DNA from: JAJRTA01 sp965603125
GTDB taxonomy: Bacteria; Zixibacteria; MSB-5A5; GN15; FEB-12
Length of the DNA stretch: 64,000 nt
Assembly: GCA_965603125.1 (NCBI GenBank)
Contig: CBFDBU010000003.1
Span: forward strand, 102,541-166,540
Direction: 5' to 3'
Part shown: piece after piece, positions 52,299 to 60,459 of the stretch
Layout of the letters: each line of letters opens with the position of its first letter
Numbering within the stretch: position 1 is the stretch's first letter
Made by a program: the position numbers and the translations under genes
Notes under the pieces: generated by a model
The model's database searches: none
The model's input: the letters and a program-made list of their open reading frames with translations, nothing else
What the model was told of the DNA's origin: nothing

Positions 52299-53435
52299 TC
52301 AGGCCGGGGCGTCGCCCCGGTAGCGACTGAGGAACTCATCGCGAAAGGCAGCGAATCTGTTTTCCTCAATGGCTTTCCTGATGTTTCTCATCAGGTTCTG
52401 GTAGAAGTAACTCGAGTGGTATGACGCCAGCACCATCCCCGTTATCTCGGATTGGTTGTACAGGTGCCGTATGTAGGCCCGACTATAACGCCGGCAGACT
52501 TTGCAGTCACAGTGCGGATCAAGAGGACGGTCATCGTCGGCGTAGTCGGCGTTGCGGTAAGTGATCTGGCCGTGCGAGGTGAACACGTTACCGGTGCGGG
52601 CGTTGCGCGTCGGCAGGACGCAGTCGAACATGTCCACGCCGTGGGAGACCGCCATCAGAATATCATCAGGGTAGCCGACCCCCATCAGGTAGCGTGGTCT
52701 GTCGGTGGGCAGGTATTCAATCGTATGCGCCAGGATATCCTCCATCTCCCCCTTGCTCTCCCCTACCGAGAGACCTCCGATAGCGTTACCCGGGAAGTCC
52801 AACGACACAATCTGCTCAGCCGACTGCGTGCGCAGGTCCTTATAAGTTGAGCCCTGCACAATCCCAAACAGGCAGGGGCGAGTTTTGTTTTCGTCAGAAA
52901 GGGCATCGTGAACCGTGAGACATCTCTGCGCCCACTCATAGGTGCGGCGGACGCCGGTGGCCGCGAGTTCCCTGTCGGCAGGGTAGGGCACGCACTGGTC
53001 AAAGGCCATAATGATATCGGCGCCGATAGCATGCTGGATTTCCGTCACTTTCTCAGGGGTGAACATGTGCGCGGAGCCATCATGGTGCGAACGGAACCGC
53101 ACGCCCTCGTCGGTGATCTTCAGGTTGTCGCGCATCGAGAACACCTGGTAGCCGCCACTGTCGGTAAGGGTCGGTTTGTTCCATCCGCTGAAGCGGGCCA
53201 ATCCTCCCTGGGCACGCACGATCTCATGGCCCGGCCGCAGGTAGAGGTGGTAGGTGTTACCCAGGATGATTTCCGCCCCGCACTGTTCGAGGTCCTCGGC
53301 CGTAAGTGCTTTCACGGCTCCGGAAGTCCCGACCGGCATGAAAGCGGGTGTTTGGAACGTCCCGTGCGGCGTCACGAACTCGCCGCGCCTGGCTGAGCCG
53401 TCGGTGGTGGTTAGTTTGTAGATCGAGTCAGTCAT
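52299..53435 (-). CDS. tgt: Queuine tRNA-ribosyltransferase (tRNA-guanine transglycosylase)
   Basis: A 378-residue TIM-barrel enzyme exchanging guanine-34 for preQ1 in GUN-anticodon tRNAs. It shows TFQTPAFMPVGT, the substrate Asp in LTDSGGYQVFSM, the second Asp region in YLMGVGYPDDIL, FDCVLPTRNARTG, and the zinc site CDCKVCRRYSRAYIRHL. Last gene of a minus-strand operon after mlaF; 30 bases separate them. Confidence 0.95.
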   Translation of the reverse strand: MTDSIYKLTTTDGSARRGEFVTPHGTFQTPAFMPVGTSGAVKALTAEDLEQCGAEIILGNTYHLYLRPGHEIVRAQGGLARFSGWNKPTLTDSGGYQVFSMRDNLKITDEGVRFRSHHDGSAHMFTPEKVTEIQHAIGADIIMAFDQCVPYPADRELAATGVRRTYEWAQRCLTVHDALSDENKTRPCLFGIVQGSTYKDLRTQSAEQIVSLDFPGNAIGGLSVGESKGEMEDILAHTIEYLPTDRPRYLMGVGYPDDILMAVSHGVDMFDCVLPTRNARTGNVFTSHGQITYRNADYADDDRPLDPHCDCKVCRRYSRAYIRHLYNQSEITGMVLASYHSSYFYQNLMRNIRKAIEENRFAAFRDEFLSRYRGDAPA

Positions 53436-53465
53436 ACACTCGTACCCACCTGCCGCTGCTTTTCA

Positions 53466-54224
53466 TCAACCACTGTGGATGGGGCCGGCGGCGCTGCCGG
53501 TGATGAACTGCCGGACGACGGGATCATCGACAGTCCTGATCTCGTCCGGGCTGCCGTCGAAACGAACCTTGCCCTCGTAAAGCATGACAATGCGATCGGC
53601 GATCTTGTAGGCCGAGACCATATCGTGGGTCACGGCGATGGAGGTGACGTTCAGTTTCTGATTCAGATCAACGATAAGATCGTTGATCATGTCGGCCGTG
53701 ATGGGATCGAGCCCGGTCGTCGGCTCATCGTAGAGCAGGACTTCGGGATCGCAGGCAAGAGCGCGGGCGAGTCCCACCCGTTTGCGCATGCCGCCGGAGA
53801 GCTGTGCGGGTCTCTTCTCGTCCACCCGGTTTAATCCGACCAGTTCGAGCTTCTCAGCAACGGTCTCCTCTATGCGGCGCTTACCGTAACGCCGGGACTC
53901 CTTCAGTCCCAGGCCGACGTTCTCAGCCACCGTCAGTGAGTCAAACAACGCCGCCGACTGAAACAGCATCCCCATCCGTTGACGCATGGCGATCAACCCG
54001 CGACCGGCCAACTCCCGGATATCCCGGCCGTCAAATACCACCTGTCCCTCATCCGGCTCCAGCAGGCGGACCAGGTGTTTAATAAGCACTGACTTTCCGC
54101 ACCCTGACTGCCCGATGACAACGATTGACTCGCCCTTCTCGATATCGATATCCACACCGGTCAGAACTTCGAGGCGCTCAAATCGCTTCTTCAGTCGGCG
54201 TATTCTGATAAACGGTTCGTTCAT
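53466..54224 (-). CDS. mlaF: MlaF-type ABC transporter ATP-binding protein
   Basis: A 252-residue ATPase: Walker A GQSGCGKSVLIKHL, the signature LSGGMRKRVGLARAL and Walker B VLLYDEPTTGLDP. It powers lipid transport across the envelope with the MlaE permease encoded 4 bases upstream. A substrate-binding MlaD gene is not adjacent. Confidence 0.92.
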   Translation of the reverse strand: MNEPFIRIRRLKKRFERLEVLTGVDIDIEKGESIVVIGQSGCGKSVLIKHLVRLLEPDEGQVVFDGRDIRELAGRGLIAMRQRMGMLFQSAALFDSLTVAENVGLGLKESRRYGKRRIEETVAEKLELVGLNRVDEKRPAQLSGGMRKRVGLARALACDPEVLLYDEPTTGLDPITADMINDLIVDLNQKLNVTSIAVTHDMVSAYKIADRIVMLYEGKVRFDGSPDEIRTVDDPVVRQFITGSAAGPIHSG

Positions 54225-54228
54225 GCGA

Positions 54229-55014
54229 TCATATCCTGAAAAGCAAGACGGCGAAAACGAAGTTGAAGATCAGGATCAGCACCGTGGACAACACGACGGC
54301 GTTCGTGGTGGCCAGCCCGACTCCTTGAGCCCCACCGCGAGTGTTGAAGCCCTCGTAGCACCCCACGACACCGATGCACAGCCCGAAAACGGCAGCTTTG
54401 ATCAGACCGTTTATGAAATCGCCAAGCTCGAATGAGTTCCGAAATCCATTGAGGAACGTCTCGCTGGAGATATCCACGCCGATGATAGAGACCACCAGGC
54501 CTCCCATGATAGCGACGAAGTTCGCGAAAATCACCAGAAACGGGACCATGAAAATGCACGCCAGCATACGGGGCATGACCAGGTACCGGACGGGATTGAT
54601 TCCCATGGTCTCTAAGGCGTCGATCTGTTCAGTGACTTTCATCGTGCCCAGTTCGGCGGTGACTCCGGCCCCCACGCGACCGGCAAAAACGATGGCTGAT
54701 AGCACCGGCGCCAGTTCAATGACAACAGCCTTGCCGACCGCCTGACCCAGGTAGCGCAGAGGCGCACCGATGAATTTGAACTGGTAGGCCGCCTGCCACG
54801 CCGACACGGCGCCCACAAAGACGGCGATTATGACGATAACGGGAAGCGACCTCACGCCGAGCACGTACAACTGCTCGAATATCAGCCTGACCGAGCGATG
54901 GATATCCTTGAGCGATACCACGAACCGGCCGAACAGAACGAAGATGCCCCCCAATTTCGTGATGAAGTTGACTCCCCGGCGGCCTATGATCGCTAACCCG
55001 GACTCCATCGGCAC
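54229..55014 (-). CDS. mlaE: MlaE-type ABC permease
   Basis: A 261-residue inner-membrane protein with about five helices and the MlaE hallmarks VGAVSAWQAAYQFKF, ELAPVLSAIVFAGRVGAGVTAELGTMKVTEQIDAL and MPRMLACIFMVPFLV. It forms the phospholipid-transport core with mlaF. Two bases separate it from dnaB, an unusual neighbour. Confidence 0.93.
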   Translation of the reverse strand: MPMESGLAIIGRRGVNFITKLGGIFVLFGRFVVSLKDIHRSVRLIFEQLYVLGVRSLPVIVIIAVFVGAVSAWQAAYQFKFIGAPLRYLGQAVGKAVVIELAPVLSAIVFAGRVGAGVTAELGTMKVTEQIDALETMGINPVRYLVMPRMLACIFMVPFLVIFANFVAIMGGLVVSIIGVDISSETFLNGFRNSFELGDFINGLIKAAVFGLCIGVVGCYEGFNTRGGAQGVGLATTNAVVLSTVLILIFNFVFAVLLFRI

Positions 55015-55016
55015 CT

Positions 55017-56450
55017 CTAAAACGGCGTTTCTGAATCCGGCACCGGCTCAGCGCCGGGAGGGAGTTCCGTCGGCCGGCGGGTGACACTCTCAAAGCGCGC
55101 GAACTCCTTGAGAAAGGCCAGGTGCACGACACCGGTGGGACCGTTACGCTGCTTGGAAATGATGATCTGGGCTTTGCCTGCGACCTCCTGGAACTTGGGG
55201 TCTTGTTTTTCCAGCGCGGTGAGATACTGCTCCGGGCGATAAACGAACATAACCACGTCCGCATCCTGCTCAAGGGCGCCCGATTCGCGCAAGTCGGATA
55301 ACTGGGGCATCTTATCTTTACCTCGCTGCTCGACTTGTCGAGAAAGCTGTGAACAGGCGATAACCGGCACGTCCAGTTCCTTGGCCAGACCCTTCATACT
55401 GCGCGATATGCTGGCGATCTCCTGCTGGCGATTTTCGAACCGGCCCCAACCGTACATCATCTGGATGTAGTCGACGATTACCAAATCGATATCCTGCTGG
55501 GCTTTCAGTCGTCGAGCCTTGGCGCGCATCTCCAGGGAAGTCAGGGCTGATGAATCGTCGATAAAGATGGGTGATTCCGCGAGGATGGCGCCTCGCTGTG
55601 ACAACCGACCCCACTCCTCGTCCCTCAACTTGCGGCCGCGCAGTCTGTGTTCCGAGATCCGGGAGCGACTGCACAACATGCGCAGGGCAAGCTGCTCCTG
55701 CGTCATCTCGATGGAGAAGATGGCCACCCCCTTCTTCTGCTCCACCGCCACATGTTCGGCGATATTGGCGGCGAGGGCCGTCTTGCCCATCGAGGGACGC
55801 CCGGCGATAATTACCAATTGGCCCTTGTGGAGACCATTGGTCATCATGTCAAGATCAACGAAACCGGACTTGAGTCCGATCAGGCTGCTGTCAGGGGATT
55901 GCAGCTCCTCGATCTGCTCGAACGTCGAGGGAAGCAGCTTCTTGATGGACGTGAAGCCCTTCCGCAGTCTCCTCTCGGAGAGCTGAAAGATGTTGGCCTC
56001 GGCCTGGTCGAGCAGCTCTTCGACAGGCTGTTCCAGCGAATAGCAACTGCGCGAGATCTCGTTGGAAATCTCAATCAGCCGACGTAGCACGAACTTGTCC
56101 AGGACGATCCTGGCGTATGTTTCCACGTTGGCCGTAGAAGCAACACCCTCTGCCAGTTCCACCAGGTACACACGTCCGCCGATCTGGCCAAGTTTGTCGT
56201 TCTTAAGAAGGGCGTCGGACACGGTCGTGATATCGCACGGTTCCGACCGCTCGTAAAGATTCAGAACGGCGCGGTAGACGATTCTGTTCTTGGGCGAATA
56301 AAAGGCCGACTCATCGTGGAGTACCTCGACCACGTGGTGAAGGGCTTCGATGTCCTTAAGGACACATCCTAACACCGCCCGCTCAACGTCGAGCGATTGC
56401 GGCGGCTGCAGACTATCGACCTGCTTGTTCTGTTGTGTGCGGTATGCCAT
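55017..56450 (-). CDS. dnaB: Replicative DNA helicase DnaB
   Basis: A 477-residue hexameric helicase: N-terminal PQSLDVERAVLGCVLKD, Walker A GRPSMGKTALA, Walker B LVIVDYIQMM, ARLKAQ-like linker, and the arginine-finger region LSQLSRQVE plus DLRESGALEQDADVVMFVYRPE. Normal length, no intein. It lies within an operon of envelope, DNA-repair and coenzyme A genes. Confidence 0.96.
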   Translation of the reverse strand: MAYRTQQNKQVDSLQPPQSLDVERAVLGCVLKDIEALHHVVEVLHDESAFYSPKNRIVYRAVLNLYERSEPCDITTVSDALLKNDKLGQIGGRVYLVELAEGVASTANVETYARIVLDKFVLRRLIEISNEISRSCYSLEQPVEELLDQAEANIFQLSERRLRKGFTSIKKLLPSTFEQIEELQSPDSSLIGLKSGFVDLDMMTNGLHKGQLVIIAGRPSMGKTALAANIAEHVAVEQKKGVAIFSIEMTQEQLALRMLCSRSRISEHRLRGRKLRDEEWGRLSQRGAILAESPIFIDDSSALTSLEMRAKARRLKAQQDIDLVIVDYIQMMYGWGRFENRQQEIASISRSMKGLAKELDVPVIACSQLSRQVEQRGKDKMPQLSDLRESGALEQDADVVMFVYRPEQYLTALEKQDPKFQEVAGKAQIIISKQRNGPTGVVHLAFLKEFARFESVTRRPTELPPGAEPVPDSETPF

Positions 56451-56458
56451 CGGTCCCT

Positions 56459-57223
56459 CTACCCGACCGGCTCGTCGCAGCGAGCTTTGAGCATCTGCAT
56501 GTCCTGCCAGGTGTCCTTCTTGTAGGCGGGAAACCGAAGCAGGGCCGCGGGGTGATAGGTTGCGATCAGGGGAACACCCTGGTATTCATGCCAGCGGCCA
56601 CGCAGCCTCCCCAGGGGGGTTGTCGTTTCCAGCAGCGCCTGGGCCGATATTCGTCCCAGAGCGCAGATGATTCTCGGTCTGATCAAGGCCACCTGCTCCT
56701 TCAAGTGAGGGAAGCATTTCTCCATCTCGGCCGGTTGCGGGTCACGGTTTCCCGGCGGGCGGCATTTGAGAATGTTGGCGATGTACACCTCCCGTCGGGA
56801 CATCTCAATGGCCGCGAGGATACGGTCGAGCAACTGCCCGGCCCGGCCCACAAACGGCTCCCCGAGGCGGTCTTCTTCGGCGCCCGGCGCTTCACCGACA
56901 AACATCACGTCGGCCCTTGGATTCCCGGCTCCGTAAACAAGGCTGTTGCGCTCCTGCCACAGCGGACAATCCCGGCAGTCGGCAATCGCTTCGCGGTGAG
57001 CGTCCAGAGACTCGAACCTGGGAGTAGGCGGGCCGCTTCCCGCTGAGCCAAACAGATCGGCGGGCTGGGAACCGAATGCCTGGCGGTACCCCTCAAGAGG
57101 CGGCGGTTCCCCGACCGCCTGCTGTGGACGGCGATTGACAACCATCTCGCCCATGCCGAGGTCCACCTGGGCTGAAAGCGCCCGGCGAATCATTTCGTAT
57201 ATGTTGGTTGCTCCGTCTCCCAT
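56459..57223 (-). CDS. Uracil-DNA glycosylase, iron-sulfur (family 4-like)
   Basis: A 254-residue repair enzyme. The conserved part begins near residue 80 with CRDCPLW (two cluster Cys), then VMFVGEAPGAEEDRLGEPFVGRAGQLLD and YIANILKCRPPGNRDP (third Cys), CFPHLKEQVALIRPRIICALG, and the HPAALLR end motif. The ~75 N-terminal residues are a variable Pro/Gln-rich extension. Removes uracil from DNA. Located 8 bases upstream of dnaB. Confidence 0.92.
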   Translation of the reverse strand: MGDGATNIYEMIRRALSAQVDLGMGEMVVNRRPQQAVGEPPPLEGYRQAFGSQPADLFGSAGSGPPTPRFESLDAHREAIADCRDCPLWQERNSLVYGAGNPRADVMFVGEAPGAEEDRLGEPFVGRAGQLLDRILAAIEMSRREVYIANILKCRPPGNRDPQPAEMEKCFPHLKEQVALIRPRIICALGRISAQALLETTTPLGRLRGRWHEYQGVPLIATYHPAALLRFPAYKKDTWQDMQMLKARCDEPVG

Positions 57224-57250
57224 TCTGAATATCCAGCGAGAAGATTTAGT

Positions 57251-57871
57251 TTACAACATAGCAGCCAATTTAACAAGCAGCCGCACGGCGATTTCGTTCT
57301 TTTTCTGAAGCGGCCATGTCTCCGGCTTGCGTCCCGGCGCAATGATTGTCACCTGATTGGTGTCTCTGTCAAAACCGGTGGTCTCGCCCACCTGGTTGAG
57401 CACAATCAGATCGAGTCGCTTGGCTTTGAGCTTCCGGCGGGCGTTCTCGAGCGGCCTGTCGGTCTCAAGGGCAAACCCTACCAGGAGTTGCCCCTCTCGT
57501 TTGCGGGTGCCCAAATCGGCTAATATGTCCGGAGACGGATCCAGGTCTATAGTGAGACCGTCCGGCCCCCGCTTGATTTTCTCAGCCGCTACTTCTGAAG
57601 GACAGAAATCAGCGGGCGCGGCAGCCATTATGAGGCAGTCGGCCGATCCGAATTCCGCGCCGGCAGCCTGGTGTAACTGGGCCGTGGATTCAAAGGAGAC
57701 AAACCTCACACCGGGCGGCGGTGTCAAACCGGTCGGCCCGGAGATGAGCACCGTGTCGGCTCCAAGCGAGTGGGCCGCTTCGGCCAGGGCATACCCCATC
57801 TTGCCGGAGGAATAGTTGCTGATGTACCGCACCGGGTCGATCGCCTCGCGGCTCGGCCCGGCTGTGATCAC
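57251..57871 (-). CDS. coaB: Phosphopantothenate-cysteine ligase part of CoaBC, out of frame with coaC
   Basis: 206 residues of the CoaB half: ITAGPSREAIDPVRYISNYSSGKMGYALAEAA (nucleotide site), MAAAPADFCPS and the Lys region AAEKIKRGPDGLTIDL, FALETD, and LNQVGETTGFD. It joins cysteine to phosphopantothenate. As a separate ORF it would start at GTG 57871. The homologous reading continues upstream as ALTGRKFV right up to the A10 run that ends coaC. It is most simply the second half of a CoaBC fusion in the other frame (see slippery site). Confidence 0.88.
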   Translation of the reverse strand: MITAGPSREAIDPVRYISNYSSGKMGYALAEAAHSLGADTVLISGPTGLTPPPGVRFVSFESTAQLHQAAGAEFGSADCLIMAAAPADFCPSEVAAEKIKRGPDGLTIDLDPSPDILADLGTRKREGQLLVGFALETDRPLENARRKLKAKRLDLIVLNQVGETTGFDRDTNQVTIIAPGRKPETWPLQKKNEIAVRLLVKLAAML

Positions 57872-57885
57872 GAACTTTCTACCGG

Positions 57886-58452
57886 TCAGGGCTTTTTTTT
57901 TTGAGTTCGTCGGAATGCTTTCACGACCGCGGCATAGATATCGTCCGGCTCGGCCATTCGGCCCACACCGCGATCATCACAAGCCATATCTCCCTCAACA
58001 GGGCCGACAAAGAGGCAGCCCAGCTCGGAAAGCAGGGCGCGGTTTTTCTGCGTAACCCTGTTGCTCCACATTTGAGGATTCATGGCGGGCGCGATCAGAA
58101 CCGGCTGCGGCGTGGCGCAAATGACGGTGGTGAGCAGATCATCACAGATACCATGGGCCACCTTACCCATGAAATTGGCGGTGGCGGGCGCGACGACAAC
58201 CAAATCCGGCCACTGGGCCAGGTCGATGTGACGCGTACTTGCGAACTCGTCGCCGGGGAACATCTCCACCGCCACCGGTCGGTCGGAGACCGTTTCCAGA
58301 GTTAGGGGGGTGATGAATTTCGTCGCGCTGGGCGTCATTATCACCTGCACCTCGGCCTGAGCCTTGCGCAGCATCCGCACCAGGTAGGGAATCTTGTAAC
58401 AGGCGATGCCGCCGGTCAGCCCGATCGTAATCTTCTTGCCCTTGATAGACAT
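57886..58452 (-). CDS. coaC: Phosphopantothenoylcysteine decarboxylase part of CoaBC
   Basis: 188 residues of the FMN-dependent CoaC half: GLTGGIACYK, MTPSATKFITPLTLE, the catalytic His in STRHIDLA, APATANFMGKVAHGICDDLL and the substrate motif APAMNPQMW. The reading frame ends QKKKP-stop inside an A10 tract, where CoaBC fusions normally run on into CoaB. It begins 9 bases after the DUF494 gene stop. Confidence 0.9.
   Translation of the reverse strand: MSIKGKKITIGLTGGIACYKIPYLVRMLRKAQAEVQVIMTPSATKFITPLTLETVSDRPVAVEMFPGDEFASTRHIDLAQWPDLVVVAPATANFMGKVAHGICDDLLTTVICATPQPVLIAPAMNPQMWSNRVTQKNRALLSELGCLFVGPVEGDMACDDRGVGRMAEPDDIYAAVVKAFRRTQKKKP
57893..57902 (-). other. A10 slippery homopolymer at the coaC-coaB junction
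   Basis: Ten consecutive A residues on the coding strand. Adding one A (or a -1 slip) joins the two halves into one CoaBC frame, reading QKKKALTGRKFV. This may be transcriptional slippage, programmed -1 frameshifting, or an assembly error. Confidence 0.7.
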
Positions 58453-58460
58453 GTACGGGA

Positions 58461-58934
58461 TCAGTTGACTTGATTGGGCGACTTGCCGATCTGATCGATT
58501 AACTCGTCACCGTCGGGTTCTTCAAACTCGTTGAATACGATTGAGGACGCTATCAGTTTCATCTGGTCGGCGGACACCGGGTCACTCCCGAATATGGCCA
58601 CACGCTCCAATATATCCTCAAACTGCTCGGCGTCGATCAGGGAATGATTCAGCAGCTTGATGAGGAATCCGTACGCATCGGTGCTCAGCCGCACCCGCTC
58701 GCTTGAGGACAGGATACGATTGCCGATATGTGCCTCGGGAAACTCCGAGAAAAGCTGCTCGGGGGAATCGTCAAAGCGGTTCATCAACCAGAAATAGGCT
58801 GAGGATATCTCGTTGTCGGAGTAACCCATCGTCTTAAGAGTTGCGGAGAAATCGTCCGCTTCGCCGGAGCGGGCGGTATTGTCCCGCATGTTGTCCATCA
58901 GGAAGACGACTATTTCTAAGATTCTGTCTCGCAT
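58461..58934 (-). CDS. DUF494/Smg-like protein
   Basis: A 157-residue acidic helical protein resembling the Smg/DUF494 family: MRDRILEIVVFLMDNM, LKTMGYSDNEISSAYFWLMNRF and a late LIDAEQFEDILERVA helix. In enterics smg lies near DprA genes; the role is not established. First gene of the coa-udg-dnaB-mla-tgt operon, with GAGG just before the ATG and a good promoter upstream. Confidence 0.78.
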   Translation of the reverse strand: MRDRILEIVVFLMDNMRDNTARSGEADDFSATLKTMGYSDNEISSAYFWLMNRFDDSPEQLFSEFPEAHIGNRILSSSERVRLSTDAYGFLIKLLNHSLIDAEQFEDILERVAIFGSDPVSADQMKLIASSIVFNEFEEPDGDELIDQIGKSPNQVN

Positions 58935-58967
58935 GTTCCTTCCTCAGTACCTTGAACCGTTGGTACG

Positions 58968-58996
58968 AAGATACCATACGCCCCGGGGCCACGCAA
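58968..58996 (-). promoter_or_regulatory. Promoter of the DUF494-coaBC-udg-dnaB-mla-tgt operon
   Basis: Minus strand: TTGCGT (58991-58996), a 17-base spacer and TATCTT (58968-58973), giving a leader of about 27 bases. Confidence 0.6.
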
Positions 58997-59019
58997 GTCC
59001 AGATTTGAGCAATAATGCA

Positions 59020-59080
59020 ATTTCAACATCGTCCTGCCCGCCCAGCAGGGGAAAAGTGAGAGAACATCCCATCCGACCGG
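59020..59080 (+). repeat. Direct repeat R1 left of the lipoprotein gene
   Basis: About 61 bases closely similar to R2 at 60382-60442 in the same orientation, with shared islands CAACATCGTCCTGCCCGCCC, AAGTGAG, ATCCCAT and CGACCGG. It brackets the lipoprotein gene. Confidence 0.75.
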
Positions 59081-59152
59081 TCTGGCGTGTAGTCATTGCC
59101 CGGTAGGCTCTTTGGACAGCCTGTGTCTACAGATTGCCGTTGGGATCGAGTT

Positions 59153-60187
59153 TTAGTCGGGCAGTGGCTCAATTACGACGGTACCAACCTGCCATTCAAG
59201 TCCCATCTTGCGAACTACGAAACTACCATCCACACATTCGATTCCGAATACGTTGGATGCAACGAGTAACGACTCAATGCGCACCTCGCTCCCTATTAGT
59301 AGCAGTATGCAGGGACGGTAACTCTGAATGTAAACGGGTAAGAACTCATTCGCACCTTCTTGGACCTTCAGGTTCAGAACGCCCTCTGACAAGTCGATTG
59401 TGAACTTACACGGTTTGAGAGGAATCCCCAACTGGCTTGCCACGGCTCTCTCAACCACAAAGCAGATTTGGCTGGCACCTACCACCATGTTTCCAGAGCT
59501 GCTTTCTAGATAGCTGCTTCCGAACAGACTCGAGCTCAGGCGACTTGCCTCTCTGAAGTATGCATCCACATTATCTGATGACAAGGGTTCTATACCCGCC
59601 TCATCCCAACTCACCAGCATAGGCTGTGTCAAGGTCCTTTGCTGGAAGCTGTCAATCCTCGCTCTTATCCGATCTTCAAAATCGCTGCTTGGGAAGTCCC
59701 GAAGGAACACGTAAAGCGGAGTAACTCTATTCCTCTGGCACGCAAGGTTGAATCTCTGGCGTTCGCGTTCTGCTAGAAGCCCTCTCAGCTTATCCTGCAC
59801 GTCACCGTAGTGCTTGCTTCTAGGGAATTCTTTTAAGTATCTCTGATACTCAGACTCTGAGTCTAGCATAACCGCTTCCTGGTATCTCAGCTCTTCAACA
59901 TGTCGCTTGGCTTGATCTGTCGAATCACCCGCTGGGTAATAGCTAAGGAACTTTCTCCACGAGCTCACTGAATTGCTGCGTTTTGCTCTCTGGTAGCCAA
60001 GCTCGTATAACCGAGACCGTGCAGAATCAGCCTGCGGAGTATCAGGGTAATATTCCAGGAACCTCCAGTAAGCCTCGCTCGTATCACTATCCACTGCTTT
60101 CTTCCATCGTTTGCTGACGGACGCACAGCTAACCACCAAGAGGCAGATAGCGGCAATGAGGACCAATAACTCAAAAGGCCGTCTCAT
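59153..60187 (-). CDS. Lipoprotein with short tandem helical (TPR-like) repeats
   Basis: A 344-residue lipoprotein. The signal peptide MRRPFELLVLIAAICLLVVS ends in a lipobox Cys at residue 21. Residues about 40-175 hold repeats of the form W/Y-x-FL-x-YYP (AYWRFLEYYPDTPQADSA, SWRKFLSYYPAGDSTDQA, EYQRYLKEFPRSKHYGDV), like the TPR-type units of envelope lipoproteins. The C-terminal ~170 residues are beta-rich and unrecognised. ATG 60187 with a perfect GAAGGAGG is preferred over 60223. G+C is visibly lower than in neighbours, and the segment lies between direct repeats, so it is probably imported. Confidence 0.78.
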   Translation of the reverse strand: MRRPFELLVLIAAICLLVVSCASVSKRWKKAVDSDTSEAYWRFLEYYPDTPQADSARSRLYELGYQRAKRSNSVSSWRKFLSYYPAGDSTDQAKRHVEELRYQEAVMLDSESEYQRYLKEFPRSKHYGDVQDKLRGLLAERERQRFNLACQRNRVTPLYVFLRDFPSSDFEDRIRARIDSFQQRTLTQPMLVSWDEAGIEPLSSDNVDAYFREASRLSSSLFGSSYLESSSGNMVVGASQICFVVERAVASQLGIPLKPCKFTIDLSEGVLNLKVQEGANEFLPVYIQSYRPCILLLIGSEVRIESLLVASNVFGIECVDGSFVVRKMGLEWQVGTVVIEPLPD

Positions 60188-60269
60188 GTTTACCTCCTTC
60201 ATTCTTCCATAAAGCCAGATCAATACCTATACGTCTTCAGACAATTCGGACAAGGTGTGATTAAATCTA

Positions 60270-60384
60270 AGCCGAGATTTCCCATATGAGAGGTTTCAAA
60301 AACACCGTTTATCCCTTTCAGTATTTTGAATATGTAAGAATCTCCTCGAATGGTCAAGAATTCTCCCGTTCCCATGAGTGATTC
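60270..60384 (-). repeat. Upstream block B, shared with the leader of the YdhR-like gene
   Basis: Homologous to 6487-6602 (block A), lying in the same relation to the gene it precedes. Minus-strand TTGACC (60352-60357) and CATATT (60329-60334) are 17 bases apart, at positions matching the TTGACA and CGTATT of block A. The minus strand is also open here as a 65-codon frame ending in CPNCLKTYRY. Confidence 0.55.
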
Positions 60385-60442
60385 CAACATCGTCCTGCCC
60401 GCCCGGAGCGGGAACAAGTGAGTAAATATCCCATGCGACCGG
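60382..60442 (+). repeat. Direct repeat R2 right of the lipoprotein gene
   Basis: Second copy of the ~61-base repeat, ending 17 bases from the purH stop. See R1. Confidence 0.75.
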
Positions 60443-60459
60443 CGACGATTGGTTACCGA

